A DNA stretch of 64,000 nt from DSWT01 sp035420085 (GCA_035420085.1 DAOLUH010000016.1:1-64000), one strand, 5' to 3'. Counted from the stretch's first letter, positions 17,836-27,057 are shown. Notes: generated by a model from the letters alone, not told the origin. Translations and numbers: made by a program.

Positions 17836-20800
17836 CTAAGAGGATAAGAAAGGGGAAACGGCGGCGACAGCTTTACCAGCGCGGTATTCACCGGGGGAGA
17901 CGCCAAGTTGCTTGTGGAAAACGCGACTGAAATAGGCTGAGTCTTCAAAGCCAACCTGGGCAGCAATAGCCGTGATGGAGTCTGGCGTCGTGCGCAACCG
18001 TATACCGGCCTGGTAGACCCGTACCCGATTGAGAAATTGCCAGGGCGACAGACCGACTTCGCGTTTGAAGATGCGGCTTAGATAATTCTCACTCACTCCA
18101 ATCGCGCGGCAGATCTCGGCGCGCGTGAGGCGTTGGGCATAATTCTGCGACAAATAGGCCAGCGCGTGCTTCACCACGGCGCTGGTAGGTTGGGGGAGCG
18201 CCGTGGTCCCCGCGCAGGTGGCTTGCAACACCGCCTTCATCTCGGCGTCATCCAGAATGTGTTTAGCTTCAAAGGTCACACCTGCATAGTCCAGCCGCTG
18301 CACATCCTCGAACGTGAGCATCTTGCCGCTGATAATGATGACCGGTGTATGACGTGTGGCAGCGCAAGCGCGGAGTCGTTTCAATACTTCAAAGCCATCT
18401 ATTTCAGGCATCATCAAATCCAACAGCACCAAACGCGGTGACTGCTCGACAGTTGTAACTTGTCCCAAAAGTTGGAGCGCCTGGGGGCCGCCTTCGATAA
18501 GCACAATCTCTAGGTCCGGCAACGCCGCAGTTGCCAGGCAGCGATACAGCTTGCGCGCCTCAGGATCATCGTCAATCACCCATACGCTTCCGCCCATGCC
18601 GGGCCGGCGCATCGCGTCCAGCATCTCGCCAAGCGTGCGCGCACATACCGGTTTAAGCAAGATATTCGTCAGGCTTCCGTCTGATCCTACAGACGTCGTC
18701 GGCGTTGCGGCTACGACAGCGTCGGGATGGACTGTCGGATAAAACAGGATGAAAGGCAGACGGGAGAGTAGTGGATGACGGCGCAAACGTTGAATCAAGC
18801 TCCATTCCTGCAACGTGCTCCTACCAGTCACGTTGCCAGCGACATCCCATGCCAGCGCGATGGGACGGGTTGCTGGTGGCAAGGATAGTCGTTCGTCGCC
18901 CGGTGTGAGGCGATAAAGCGTCGCGCCCTGCCGTCGCGCCAGCTCGCTTAAAGCCGGCGAGAGGTCATCGGCGCCGGCCACATAGAGCAACAACCGCACC
19001 GCGTCTTCCGAGAGCGCCTCCGTCGTATAAAAATCTCCGCAAGCCGGTTGGCCGCTGAGATCAGGCAAAGGCAGGTAGACATGAAAAATGCTTCCCTGCC
19101 CGGGTTTGCTTTCCAGGGACATCAAGCCGCCGTGGAGCGCCACCAGCCGGCGTGTGATGGTGAGTCCCAGACCGATGCCTTCACCGGGGCGAGACATGGG
19201 GGCAGCAGTCACAAATGGCTCGAAGATGCGTTCCTGTTGCTCGATGGGTATGCCGCAGCCTGTGTCTTCAACCCAAAGGTGCAAGTGGGGTGGCTCGACG
19301 GCAGCGTGCAGCGCAACGTACCCTTGCGTGGTAAACTTGGCGGCGTTGCTCAGCAAATTGAGGATAATCTGTCGCAGGCGCGCCGGATCGGCCTGCATCA
19401 GCGGTAAGGGCATAGGGAGGTCAAGACGCCAGCGCACTTCGGGCTGGGGGACAAGACTGTGGACGAAACTCTCAAAGGTCTCGCGGATCAAGTCCGCCGG
19501 CGCGAACATCTCCGGCGCCAGCTCCAGAGCGCCGATTTCAACGCGCGAGAGATCAAGCAAATCGTTGATCATCCGCTGCAAGTGAATACCGCTCTGAGCG
19601 ATGTATTCCAGGTCACGGCGCAAGGCTGGCGGCAACTCAATGTCATAAAGATTGGGGATGCGCAGTGCGCTTTCACAATAACCCAAAATGATATTCAACG
19701 GAGCGCGTAGTTCATGACTTACGTTCGCCAACAGGCGTGTCTTCAGTTGATCAGCAGACTCGGCATGCGCGCGTTGTTGTACAGCTTCTTCGTAAAGCTC
19801 GGCGTTGCGCAGGGCTACGCCCAATTGGTCGGCCAGCGCCTGTAAACCGATCAAGTCCTGCCGCACATGGCCCATCGGATGACGGCTGTGCAAATCGAGC
19901 ACGCCTAAAATATCCTCGCCCAAACGCACCGGCAAGATGACTCTGGAGCGCGTTTCAGGCCAGGCCGGGTCCGGAGCAAAGCGGCGCGTGAAGCGAGTAT
20001 CGGGAATGAAAATCGGCTCGCGACGTTGCAGCACCTCGCGGAGCAACCCTTGTGGTTCGATGCGCGTCTCTTTGACATAAGCCTCATCTTCTCCCTGCCA
20101 GGTAACCAACACCTGTTCCGCTTCCGACCACAGCCACAACCACACAAAATCGTAGCCGTAATTGGCGCGGAGCAGTTCCGCGATCTCCTGGGCGATTTTG
20201 GAACGCTTGAGCGTCGTACCGACCCGTCGGTTGAGCGCCAGGCTGGTTTCAAGCTGTGTGAGCCGCCTTTGTTCCATCCGCCGATTGACGCCCACCAACT
20301 GGGTAGGAATATCGGCGATAGTGATCAATTTCTCGATGGCGACCTGAGAGACATTTTCGGCCGTGACCAGGCGGGGGTGGTAGCTGAAATGGGCTGGCAC
20401 AGGTTGACGCAGGGCTGTTTGCAGGGCCAGATGCGCCGCCTGAGCGGCTATCTCACGGGGAGGGGTTTCAACCGTCGCGGCCATACTCCCATCAAATATC
20501 GCCGCCAGCGCCAGCGGGTCGCCATTGACGCCGACAATGAGAGGCCATGATGGCTCAAACAGACCCAGGGTTTGCACCGCATCGTGGGCCGCCAGGGCCA
20601 GAGAATCCGAGAGACCAAAGATGGCATCCGGGGGACATTCAAGCTGCCGCAGTGTCGTTTCGATCACAGGATAGGTTTGCTCATAGGTCCAATAGGCGGG
20701 ACAATGCAAAGTCTTGAGTCGGGGATACGGACGTAGAGCCGCATGGTACCCCTCCATGCGGCTCTGACCTTTGTCAAGTCCGGTATCCAGGAAGGCACTG

Positions 20801-21219
20801 ATACATAAAGTCAATCCTTGCCCCCCTAACGCTGTAGCGATGAACTCCCCGGCCATCCGTCCACATTCATACAAACCCTGGGGAGAAACCAGTAAGGGAT
20901 GCTGGATCGAGGCCTCGGACAACAAAATAATCGGCAACCCGCCGGCGAGGAGTTGGTTAATCGTTATTTGAGACAAGCCATTGCTAATCAGCACATCAAT
21001 GTCCTGGGCCAGGATCTCCTCGGTGATGCTGGTTGGGTCCAATTCCAGAATAGTCTGGTAAGAATTGGCGACTTCGACAGGTACCCGCTGGACTCCTAAC
21101 TGATGCAGTTGTTGAAAAAGAGCCTCACGAATCTGGACCCAGAACGGATCGCCCGGCGGGACTTGAATGCCGATCCGCAGATGGGAAAACTGAGATGTAC
21201 GGTCAACGACCTTGTGCAT
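17836..21219 (-). CDS. sugar-binding/GAF/histidine kinase/receiver/AraC fusion regulator
   Basis: A 1127-residue protein holding a whole signalling chain. Residues 13-305 look like a LacI-type periplasmic-binding sensor domain (IGIQVPPGDPFW, later DAIFGLSDSLALAAHD), 325-475 a GAF domain, 495-565 HisKA with H502 in NVSHELRAPLN, 610-718 HATPase_c with DTGCGIP and GEGIGLGLTI, 740-865 a degenerate receiver without phospho-Asp, 878-995 a true receiver with D934 in LLDLMMPEIDG, and 1012-1115 an AraC-type double helix-turn-helix. No signal peptide or membrane span is seen, so it senses a cytoplasmic ligand, probably a sugar, and binds DNA itself. It stands upstream of the importer genes on the same strand and is their likely regulator. 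Confidence 0.85.
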   Translation of the reverse strand: MHKVVDRTSQFSHLRIGIQVPPGDPFWVQIREALFQQLHQLGVQRVPVEVANSYQTILELDPTSITEEILAQDIDVLISNGLSQITINQLLAGGLPIILLSEASIQHPLLVSPQGLYECGRMAGEFIATALGGQGLTLCISAFLDTGLDKGQSRMEGYHAALRPYPRLKTLHCPAYWTYEQTYPVIETTLRQLECPPDAIFGLSDSLALAAHDAVQTLGLFEPSWPLIVGVNGDPLALAAIFDGSMAATVETPPREIAAQAAHLALQTALRQPVPAHFSYHPRLVTAENVSQVAIEKLITIADIPTQLVGVNRRMEQRRLTQLETSLALNRRVGTTLKRSKIAQEIAELLRANYGYDFVWLWLWSEAEQVLVTWQGEDEAYVKETRIEPQGLLREVLQRREPIFIPDTRFTRRFAPDPAWPETRSRVILPVRLGEDILGVLDLHSRHPMGHVRQDLIGLQALADQLGVALRNAELYEEAVQQRAHAESADQLKTRLLANVSHELRAPLNIILGYCESALRIPNLYDIELPPALRRDLEYIAQSGIHLQRMINDLLDLSRVEIGALELAPEMFAPADLIRETFESFVHSLVPQPEVRWRLDLPMPLPLMQADPARLRQIILNLLSNAAKFTTQGYVALHAAVEPPHLHLWVEDTGCGIPIEQQERIFEPFVTAAPMSRPGEGIGLGLTITRRLVALHGGLMSLESKPGQGSIFHVYLPLPDLSGQPACGDFYTTEALSEDAVRLLLYVAGADDLSPALSELARRQGATLYRLTPGDERLSLPPATRPIALAWDVAGNVTGRSTLQEWSLIQRLRRHPLLSRLPFILFYPTVHPDAVVAATPTTSVGSDGSLTNILLKPVCARTLGEMLDAMRRPGMGGSVWVIDDDPEARKLYRCLATAALPDLEIVLIEGGPQALQLLGQVTTVEQSPRLVLLDLMMPEIDGFEVLKRLRACAATRHTPVIIISGKMLTFEDVQRLDYAGVTFEAKHILDDAEMKAVLQATCAGTTALPQPTSAVVKHALAYLSQNYAQRLTRAEICRAIGVSENYLSRIFKREVGLSPWQFLNRVRVYQAGIRLRTTPDSITAIAAQVGFEDSAYFSRVFHKQLGVSPGEYRAGKAVAAVSPFLSS

Positions 21220-21260
21220 GATCTTTTCTGTGTTTTCTATCTGGCCAACATATGCGACCG

Positions 21261-21289
21261 TTTATGATTTCCAGTAAAAGAAGTATACT
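21261..21289 (+). promoter_or_regulatory. putative promoter of nadD
   Basis: TTTATG (21261-21266), a 17-base spacer and TATACT (21284-21289). The -35 match is weak, the -10 is good. It shares GTATACTTAAATCA with the promoter region before the glycosyltransferase at 1655-1668. Confidence 0.4.
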
Positions 21290-21324
21290 TAAATCAATTA
21301 AACGTCAACCTTATGGAGTAAACT

Positions 21325-21945
21325 ATAGATTACCAATCTCGTCTCGGCATCCTCGGCGGCTCCTTCGATCCGCCGCATTACGGACACCTCGCGCTGGCAG
21401 AGACGGCGCGCGCGCAATTGCGCCTTGACCGCGTGCTCTTCGTCCCGGCCGGCGAACCGCCGCACAAACGCGACCGGGCGCTCTCTTCCGCCGCAGACCG
21501 CGCCGCGATGACCGCTGCTGCCATCGCCGATAACTCCGCCTTCTCGCTCTCCCGTGTGGATTTGGACCGTCCAGGCCCCCATTACACCGTGGATATGCTG
21601 CCACTGTTGCGCGCGCAATACCCAGATACCGCCGAATGGTTCCTTCTGATGGGCGAAGATTCGCTCCACGACTTGCCCACCTGGTACAATCCGCAGGGCG
21701 TCCTCGCCCAGGCAGCGCTGGCAGTGATGCCGCGGCTGGACAAGCGCGTTGATGCGGCAGAACTCGTCGCGGCGCTGCCGCTTCTGGCAGATCGCCTGGT
21801 ATGGCTGGACGTACCGCCGGTCAACTACTCCGCCACCGACCTGCGCCGTCGTGTGCGTGAGGGTCTCCCGCTGCGCTACCTCGTTCCCCCCGCCGTCGAA
21901 GCCTATATCCACGCGCACGGTCTGTATCAGCGAGTCGGCGAATGA
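21325..21945 (+). CDS. nadD: nicotinate-nucleotide adenylyltransferase, apparent ATA start
   Basis: Makes nicotinic acid adenine dinucleotide from nicotinate mononucleotide and ATP in NAD synthesis. The nucleotidyltransferase signature GGSFDPPHYGH is at about 11-21 with H18 and H21, and the C-terminal YSATDLRRRV matches the family ISSTxIR motif. No ATG, GTG or TTG lies upstream of the motif: the frame is closed by TAA at 21319-21321. GGAG at 21315-21318 is six bases before ATA at 21325, which would give MDYQSRLGILGG, a normal NadD N-terminus. The first conventional start (TTG, 21418) would delete the active site. So either the gene uses ATA or one base (ATG to ATA) is wrong in the sequence. 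Length 206 is normal. Confidence 0.85.
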   Translation: MDYQSRLGILGGSFDPPHYGHLALAETARAQLRLDRVLFVPAGEPPHKRDRALSSAADRAAMTAAAIADNSAFSLSRVDLDRPGPHYTVDMLPLLRAQYPDTAEWFLLMGEDSLHDLPTWYNPQGVLAQAALAVMPRLDKRVDAAELVAALPLLADRLVWLDVPPVNYSATDLRRRVREGLPLRYLVPPAVEAYIHAHGLYQRVGE

Positions 21946-21974
21946 GCGAATGAGCGAATCAGCGAATGAGCGAA
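21938..21974. repeat. GCGAATGA tandem repeat at the nadD 3-prime end
   Basis: Four or five copies of GCGAATGA and GCGAATCA follow the last codons of nadD and supply its stop. They belong to the same family as the repeats at 2745-2880. C/T-rich tracts follow to 22040. Confidence 0.65.
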
Positions 21975-22098
21975 AGTCTCCTTACTCCTCACTCTTCACT
22001 CCTCACTCCTCCTTCATTTCTCATTCCCCGTCTTTGTGGTACATTTGAGGCGTTAGAGGCATCCTGGCTTTTACTTTATGGTTGGAGGCACTCACCCT

Positions 22099-23811
22099 AT
22101 GCGTCGTCGTTTATGGTTTCTGTTCTTGGTCATCGCGCTTCTGAGCGGGTGCTCGGAAGCCGAAGATCTGCTTGGCCTGTTGATCAAACCGGAGGGCGAT
22201 AGCGCCATCCCCTCGGCATACATCGCCCCCACGCCTGAAGCGACATATCCGGCCGACATGGCGACTATGGCGCGTATCCTGGCGCGTGGCGAGATGGTCG
22301 TGGGCGTGCGCTACGATCTGGAACCGTTCTCTTACATCACCGCCAACAGCGAATTGGCCGGACTGGAGATTGATCTGGCCCGCGAACTGGCCCGGCGCTG
22401 GCTTGGCGACCCTAATGCGGTGCGCTTCCGCCAGGTGCGTTCCGATTCGGCGTTCCAACACCTTACCAACGGCACGGTGGATATTGTGCTGGCGGGCGTC
22501 GTCCACACCCAGGAATTGGAGGCGCAAGCGGATTTCAGCCCGGCATACTTCATAGATGGCCTCGCTTTCTTGACTTTCCCTGATGTGGGCATTCAGGACG
22601 TGGCAGGATTGCAGAACCGGAACATCGGCGTGGTGACGTGGACCGGCAGCCGCGCGGCTATTGACGCGACAATCCCGGTCTCCAAAACTTTCGTCGCCTA
22701 CGATAATTTCTTCAACGCCATCGAAGCGTTGCGCACCCGGCAGATTGACGTCTATGGCGACATGCGCCACCGCCTGGAGCGCGCCCGGCGACTGGTTGCC
22801 GGGTCGGTCGTGGCGCTGCAAACCACATCCGAACCGGTGGCGTTAGTCTATCGCCAGGACGATCCGTTCTTCGCCAATCTGGTGAATCTGACGTTTGAGG
22901 ATATGACTGCGGATGGCGCACTCGACACGCTCTACGCCCGCTGGCTGCCGGGCGTCTCGCCGCCGCGCGTTGTTCGACTGCCGGGCAATGCGCCGACGCC
23001 GTCCCCTGCCGAGACGCCGCAACAACTTTCTGCGCTGGACGTGCTGGCGCGCATCCGCGGACGGGGAACGCTGGCGTTGGGCTACTTCGTGGATCGCTGG
23101 CCCTACAGCGGCAACCGCGCCGACGGCGTCCCTACCGGCTTCGAGGTGCGGTTGGTCGAGCGCATCGCCGAGCGTTGGCTTGGCAGCCGGCAAGCCGTCA
23201 CTTTCGTGCCGGTGACGGAGGCCGACGGCCTCTCACGCTTACTGCGGGGCGAAGTGGATATGCTCATCGGCAATTGGCTGCAGACGCGGGAGATAGAATT
23301 GCAGGCAGATTTCTCCATTGAGATATTGGATGATGGCGTCGGCATCTTTTCGCTCGCCACAGCGCCAGTCGTGGATTTGGCGGGTTTGAACGGGCGTTCT
23401 GCTGGCGTTTTGGCTAATTCCGAAGGTGAACGCGCGCTGCCGGGTATGGCGCAAGCTGCCAGCGTGGGAATCTCTACGGTGCGCTACCCAGATTTAGCTG
23501 CGGCGTTGGCCGGATTAGGGCAAGGCGAAGTCGCCGCGATTGTCGGCGAACGGCGCGCCCTGCTGGAAGTCCAATTTACCAAGCCAGGTTACGTGATGAC
23601 CGACCAGCGTTACACGCACCGCCCGGTCGCCATCCTCTTGCCCCAAGGCGATTCTGCCTATCGTGACCTGGTGAATCTTACATTAGCGGCATTTCAGGCA
23701 GATGGCACCTATCAAGAAGTGTACAGTGTATGGTTCGATGATCCGGTTCCCACCCTGATGGTCTGGCCCGGTCATCCGGCCGTGCCGCTGGTCGTCACGC
23801 ACACACAATAA
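22099..23811 (+). CDS. lipoprotein with two tandem family 3 solute-binding domains
   Basis: A 570-residue lipoprotein. The signal peptide ends LLSGC near residue 18. Two SBP_bac_3 domains follow, about 65-300 and 325-545. Both show the pattern of an arginine-rich opening strand (GVRYDLEPFSYI; GYFVDRWPYSG), ELA-LEIDLAREL or FEVRLVERIAE, and the xxxxxEITxxRExxADFS-like segment (VVHTQELEAQADFS; NWLQTREIELQADFS). A proline-rich linker separates them. Such proteins bind amino acids or serve as sensors. No permease or ATPase gene lies nearby, so it may feed a distant transporter or act as a surface sensor. ATG at 22099 is chosen because GGAGG precedes it by ten bases. Confidence 0.85.
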   Translation: MRRRLWFLFLVIALLSGCSEAEDLLGLLIKPEGDSAIPSAYIAPTPEATYPADMATMARILARGEMVVGVRYDLEPFSYITANSELAGLEIDLARELARRWLGDPNAVRFRQVRSDSAFQHLTNGTVDIVLAGVVHTQELEAQADFSPAYFIDGLAFLTFPDVGIQDVAGLQNRNIGVVTWTGSRAAIDATIPVSKTFVAYDNFFNAIEALRTRQIDVYGDMRHRLERARRLVAGSVVALQTTSEPVALVYRQDDPFFANLVNLTFEDMTADGALDTLYARWLPGVSPPRVVRLPGNAPTPSPAETPQQLSALDVLARIRGRGTLALGYFVDRWPYSGNRADGVPTGFEVRLVERIAERWLGSRQAVTFVPVTEADGLSRLLRGEVDMLIGNWLQTREIELQADFSIEILDDGVGIFSLATAPVVDLAGLNGRSAGVLANSEGERALPGMAQAASVGISTVRYPDLAAALAGLGQGEVAAIVGERRALLEVQFTKPGYVMTDQRYTHRPVAILLPQGDSAYRDLVNLTLAAFQADGTYQEVYSVWFDDPVPTLMVWPGHPAVPLVVTHTQ

Positions 23812-23832
23812 TGACCCGTTCGCAATAGGAAA

Positions 23833-23860
23833 TTGCTCACTACAAAAACTTGCCTATAAT
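23833..23860 (+). promoter_or_regulatory. putative promoter of the S1-domain gene
   Basis: TATAAT at 23855-23860 is a perfect -10 box. A weak -35, TTGCTC, is at 23833-23838 with a 16-base spacer. The start codon follows 36 bases later with AGGAG before it. Confidence 0.5.
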
Positions 23861-23895
23861 AGTAGGTAAGAATTTATCACGGCCAGGAGAAATCT

Positions 23896-25092
23896 ATGAT
23901 GAAGGGGACCGCCTCGGAAGTGGGCGTGGAGCAGGATGTCATGGCGTCACTGCTGGACCAGTACATGGAAACCAACGAGTGTCACCGTGGCGACGTGGTC
24001 GAAGGTGTAATTGCATCCATTAATGACAAAACCATTCTCATTGACATCGGGGGCAAAGCAGACGCCATCGTCCATCCCCGCGAAGTAGAACGGATGATGC
24101 CTAGAGAATTAAACGCGCTCAAGCCGGGTCAGGGGGTCAGTGTTTACATCATTGAACAAGGCGATGACGACGGCACGATGCTGGTATCGCTCGCCCGCGC
24201 TGCGCAGCAGAACGACTGGGACCGCGCGCGCAAGCTGCTGCGGACTGAGGAGCCGGTTCCCCTGCCCGTCGTTGATACGAACAAGGGCGGTGTGATTGTG
24301 CGCCTGGGCCGGCTGCGCGGATTTGTCCCCGGTTCTCAATTATTGCCGACCTGGCGTCCGCAGCACAATACAAACGAAACGGAAAATCGTTGGGACACGC
24401 TGTTGGGGGAGACTTTGACATTGCGGGTGATCGAGGTGACGCCGGAACGCAACCGGCTTATCCTTTCCGAGCGCCGCGCCACCGACAGCAAGGCCGTCAA
24501 GCGGAAAATTCTGGAAAAGCTGCAAATTGGCTCTGTCGCGCGCGGGGTCGTCAACAACGTGGTTCCCTTTGGCGCCTTTGTGAACGTCAACGGTGTAGAT
24601 GGCTTGCTGCATATTTCTGAGCTTTCCTGGAAGCGTGTGACAAGACCGCAGGAGTTCGTGCAGGTTGGACAGGAGATTGACGTCTACATCCTGGATGTTG
24701 ACCTGGAACAGGAGCGTCTGGGGTTGAGCCTGAAACGACTGGTGCCTGACCCGTGGGAAAGCGTGCGCGACACATATCAGGAAGGGCAGTTGGTTGAGGC
24801 GACCATTGTTAATTTGACGGCGTTCGGCGCTTTTGCGGCGCTGGTACACAAACCGGAAATTGAGGGGCTGATTCATATCTCGGAGTTAGCCGATTATCAG
24901 ATCACGCGCCCCCAAGAGGTCGTCAAGCTCGGCGAACAACATACGTTGAAGATCATCTCATTGCAGCCTGCGGAACGGCGCATCGCTTTTAGTCTCAAGC
25001 AGGCCAGGGTCGAATTGCCAAATGCGCCACAGCCGTCCGCAGGTGAAGCCCTCCACGAAACTCCCGTCGAAACTGGACAAACTGAAGCTTGA
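23896..25092 (+). CDS. rpsA: four-S1-domain RNA-binding protein, ribosomal protein S1 homologue
   Basis: A 398-residue protein with four S1 OB-fold domains at about 31-101, 118-192, 210-280 and 295-369. The last two are the most typical (VPFGAFVNVNGVDGLLHISELS; TAFGAFAALVHKPEIEGLIHIS, given here in part). S1 helps ribosomes bind structured mRNA. Four domains match the shorter S1 form of many non-proteobacterial phyla rather than the six-domain E. coli protein. The second domain is degenerate. AGGAGA lies six bases before the ATG, and a rho-independent-like hairpin follows the gene. Whether it is a true ribosomal S1 or a paralogue cannot be settled from this window. Confidence 0.85.
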   Translation: MMKGTASEVGVEQDVMASLLDQYMETNECHRGDVVEGVIASINDKTILIDIGGKADAIVHPREVERMMPRELNALKPGQGVSVYIIEQGDDDGTMLVSLARAAQQNDWDRARKLLRTEEPVPLPVVDTNKGGVIVRLGRLRGFVPGSQLLPTWRPQHNTNETENRWDTLLGETLTLRVIEVTPERNRLILSERRATDSKAVKRKILEKLQIGSVARGVVNNVVPFGAFVNVNGVDGLLHISELSWKRVTRPQEFVQVGQEIDVYILDVDLEQERLGLSLKRLVPDPWESVRDTYQEGQLVEATIVNLTAFGAFAALVHKPEIEGLIHISELADYQITRPQEVVKLGEQHTLKIISLQPAERRIAFSLKQARVELPNAPQPSAGEALHETPVETGQTEA

Positions 25093-25160
25093 TGGTGCGC
25101 GCTGCGTGTGAGTGAATCCTTTGCTGATCGGTGTTCGGCAAACGAGACAGCAAAGTTGGA

Positions 25161-25190
25161 AAAGGCCCCGGTCATCTTGCCGGGGCCTTT
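25161..25190 (+). terminator. hairpin terminator after the S1-domain gene
   Basis: AAAGGCCCCGG (25161-25171), 8-base loop, CCGGGGCCTTT (25180-25190), followed by CTTG. The U-tract is short, but the stem is perfect. Because of it, an upstream extension of the next reading frame (from 25108) is unlikely to be translated. Confidence 0.75.
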
Positions 25191-25242
25191 CTTGTCGAAG
25201 TGGCCGAGTATGTGCCGCGACGACGTGAGGACAGAAAAAAAA

Positions 25243-25791
25243 ATGAACGAGCACTTATTGCAGAAAGTCGCATGTCCAAATTGCAACGCGCCGATTGACC
25301 TGCGCGGGCAGAGCACTGCCGGCGCTTACGTGCATTGCGCGGCGTGTGGCAGTGAGTTTGTGCTCAAAGGCCACGTGTGTCCGTATTGCGGAGCCTATCA
25401 CGAGCAAGAGGCCGGATTTTGCCGTAAATGTGGCGCGGGACTCACGCGGCGCTGTCCGAAGTGTAGCACCATCAACTGGATTGGCGACGAGTATTGCGTG
25501 AACTGCGGCGCGCCGCTCGACATCCTTGAATTGATTGTGCAGCGGCACACGCAAGGCACGGCGGGGCGTCTTTACCAGCAAATGGACGAGGCGCAAACGA
25601 TCAAAGAAATGGAAATGGCGGCTTCACAAGCACGCATGAACCGTATGTTAGCCGAAGAACGCGAACATCAAGCCGCAATCCGCCGCCGGCTTCTCGAACA
25701 GAGACGCCGCGAGAAGAAGGTACTCACGATTGTCCTGGGCGTCGCTGCTGTTTTGGTGATCATCATCATCGTCGTTGCACTTCTGGCCTGA
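25243..25791 (+). CDS. zinc-ribbon membrane protein
   Basis: A 182-residue protein with three or four CxxC knuckles (CPNC, CAAC, CPYC, CRKC, CPKC, CVNC) in residues 11-90, a helical basic segment (about 115-155), and one C-terminal membrane span (VLTIVLGVAAVLVIIIIVVA) ending at the C-terminus. The metal-binding head should face the cytoplasm with the tail anchored in the membrane. Double zinc-ribbon proteins of this type are common and mostly uncharacterised. I start at the ATG at 25243, where the zinc-ribbon domain begins, after an A-rich stretch and GAGGAC. Confidence 0.75.
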   Translation: MNEHLLQKVACPNCNAPIDLRGQSTAGAYVHCAACGSEFVLKGHVCPYCGAYHEQEAGFCRKCGAGLTRRCPKCSTINWIGDEYCVNCGAPLDILELIVQRHTQGTAGRLYQQMDEAQTIKEMEMAASQARMNRMLAEEREHQAAIRRRLLEQRRREKKVLTIVLGVAAVLVIIIIVVALLA

Positions 25792-25932
25792 TGGTTGTCG
25801 TTTTGAAGCGATTCGCGCCAATCTGCGCGATCAGCAACTTTCGCAAGACTTTGGGCTGAAGACTTTCGATTTCGTACTATTTGTGAAGGAGTGCAACCGA
25901 ACCTACGGTACAGCGCCGATAATGAAAATTTT

Positions 25933-26000
25933 ACCGCAGAGCACGCGGAGAGCGCAGAGTATTTTTTATTTTTCTCTGTGAACTCTGTGTTCTCTGTAGC
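25933..26000. repeat. CTCTGTG-type imperfect inverted repeat, copy 1
   Basis: Left arm ACCGCAGAGCACGCGGAG through GCAGAGT (25933-25960), right arm CTCTGTGAACTCTGTG through TGTAGC (25974-26000). Two other copies are at 31547-31611 and 45930-45996. Apart from this repeat, nothing is recognised in 25792-26021. Confidence 0.75.
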
Positions 26001-26021
26001 TATTTACAGAGGAGTTTTGTC

Positions 26022-27044
26022 GTGTTCAAAGAAGCCGAATTAGTACGCACTCTTAGAGACCAGGCCGCGCAATGCCGCGTCTGTGAACATTACTGCACGC
26101 TGCACCCTGGAGATTGGGGCAAGTGTGGCGTCCGCGTCAACCGCGACGGGAAAATCTACCTGGCTGTTTATGGCAGCGCCGTGGCCGCTCACGTTGACCC
26201 GATTGAAAAGAAACCGCTGTTTCACTTCCTCCCCGGCAGTAATGCGTTCTCCATCGGCACTTACGGCTGCAACATGCGCTGCCGTTGGTGTCAAAACTGG
26301 CAGATTTCGCAGGTCAGACAGGTGGATGAAGGCCACACGCCTGGCCGGGAAGCCCTGTCGCCCGAAGATGTGGTGAACATCGCGCGCCGCCAACACAGCG
26401 AATCCATCGCCTACACGTACAATGAGCCGACGGTCTTCTTCGAGTACACCTACGACACGGCCATATTGGCCCACGCCCACGGCATCAAAAATGTCTACGT
26501 GTCCAACGGCTTTATGTCGTCGGAGACGCTCGAACGCCTCACGCCATATCTGGACGCTATCAACGTTGATCTCAAAGGCTTCACCGACGCACTGTACGTC
26601 CAGTACTCCGGCGCGCGCCTCGAACCGGTCAAGCGCAACATCGCCACGATCGCCCAGCAGACCAACATCTGGATTGAGGTCACCACGCTGGTCATCCCCG
26701 GCCTGAACGATTCTGATGAAGAGCTGCGGGCGGCAGCGGAGTGGCTGGCTTCGGTGAACCCTGCGATGCCCTGGCACCTCAGCGCCTTCCATCCCGATTA
26801 CCAGATGCTCGACCGACCTCGCACCAGCACGGCCATACTTGAACGGGCCTACGCCATCGGGAAAGCTGCCGGCCTCAAGTACATCTACCTGGGCAACGTC
26901 CTCGACCCCGAACGCGAGAACACGCATTGCCCGGCCTGCGGCGAAGTGCTGATTCAACGCTACGGCTACAACGTCCGTCCACGCTGGACGACGCCGGGCG
27001 TGTGCCCCAAATGTGACACGCGAATTCCCGGCGTCTGGAATTGA
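26022..27044 (+). CDS. amrS: AmmeMemoRadiSam system radical SAM enzyme
   Basis: A 340-residue radical SAM protein. The [4Fe-4S] cluster motif CNMRCRWC (C83, C87, C90) follows a conserved N-terminal Cys pair (CRVCEHYC), and a C-terminal Cys knuckle (CPACGE, CPKCD) resembles a rubredoxin-like site. It starts with GTG, with GAGGAG nine bases upstream. It forms a cluster with the Memo-like and AMMECR1-like genes downstream, the trio known as the AmmeMemoRadiSam system, whose reaction is not firmly established. A palindromic repeat separates it from the next gene, so the three may not be one tight operon. Confidence 0.9.
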   Translation: MFKEAELVRTLRDQAAQCRVCEHYCTLHPGDWGKCGVRVNRDGKIYLAVYGSAVAAHVDPIEKKPLFHFLPGSNAFSIGTYGCNMRCRWCQNWQISQVRQVDEGHTPGREALSPEDVVNIARRQHSESIAYTYNEPTVFFEYTYDTAILAHAHGIKNVYVSNGFMSSETLERLTPYLDAINVDLKGFTDALYVQYSGARLEPVKRNIATIAQQTNIWIEVTTLVIPGLNDSDEELRAAAEWLASVNPAMPWHLSAFHPDYQMLDRPRTSTAILERAYAIGKAAGLKYIYLGNVLDPERENTHCPACGEVLIQRYGYNVRPRWTTPGVCPKCDTRIPGVWN

Positions 27045-27057
27045 AAGTAACCCGTAG

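Noticed and set aside
21298..21918. 206-residue reading frame on the minus strand
   Set aside because: It is the mirror of nadD in GC-rich DNA, with no family match and no ribosome site.
21418..21945. nadD starting at TTG 21418
   Set aside because: It would remove the GGSFDPPHYGH motif, which is present in the same frame just upstream with a well-placed ribosome site before ATA.
25108..25242. N-terminal extension of the zinc-ribbon protein
   Set aside because: It would cross the perfect terminator hairpin at 25161-25190, and the zinc-ribbon domain begins at the later ATG.
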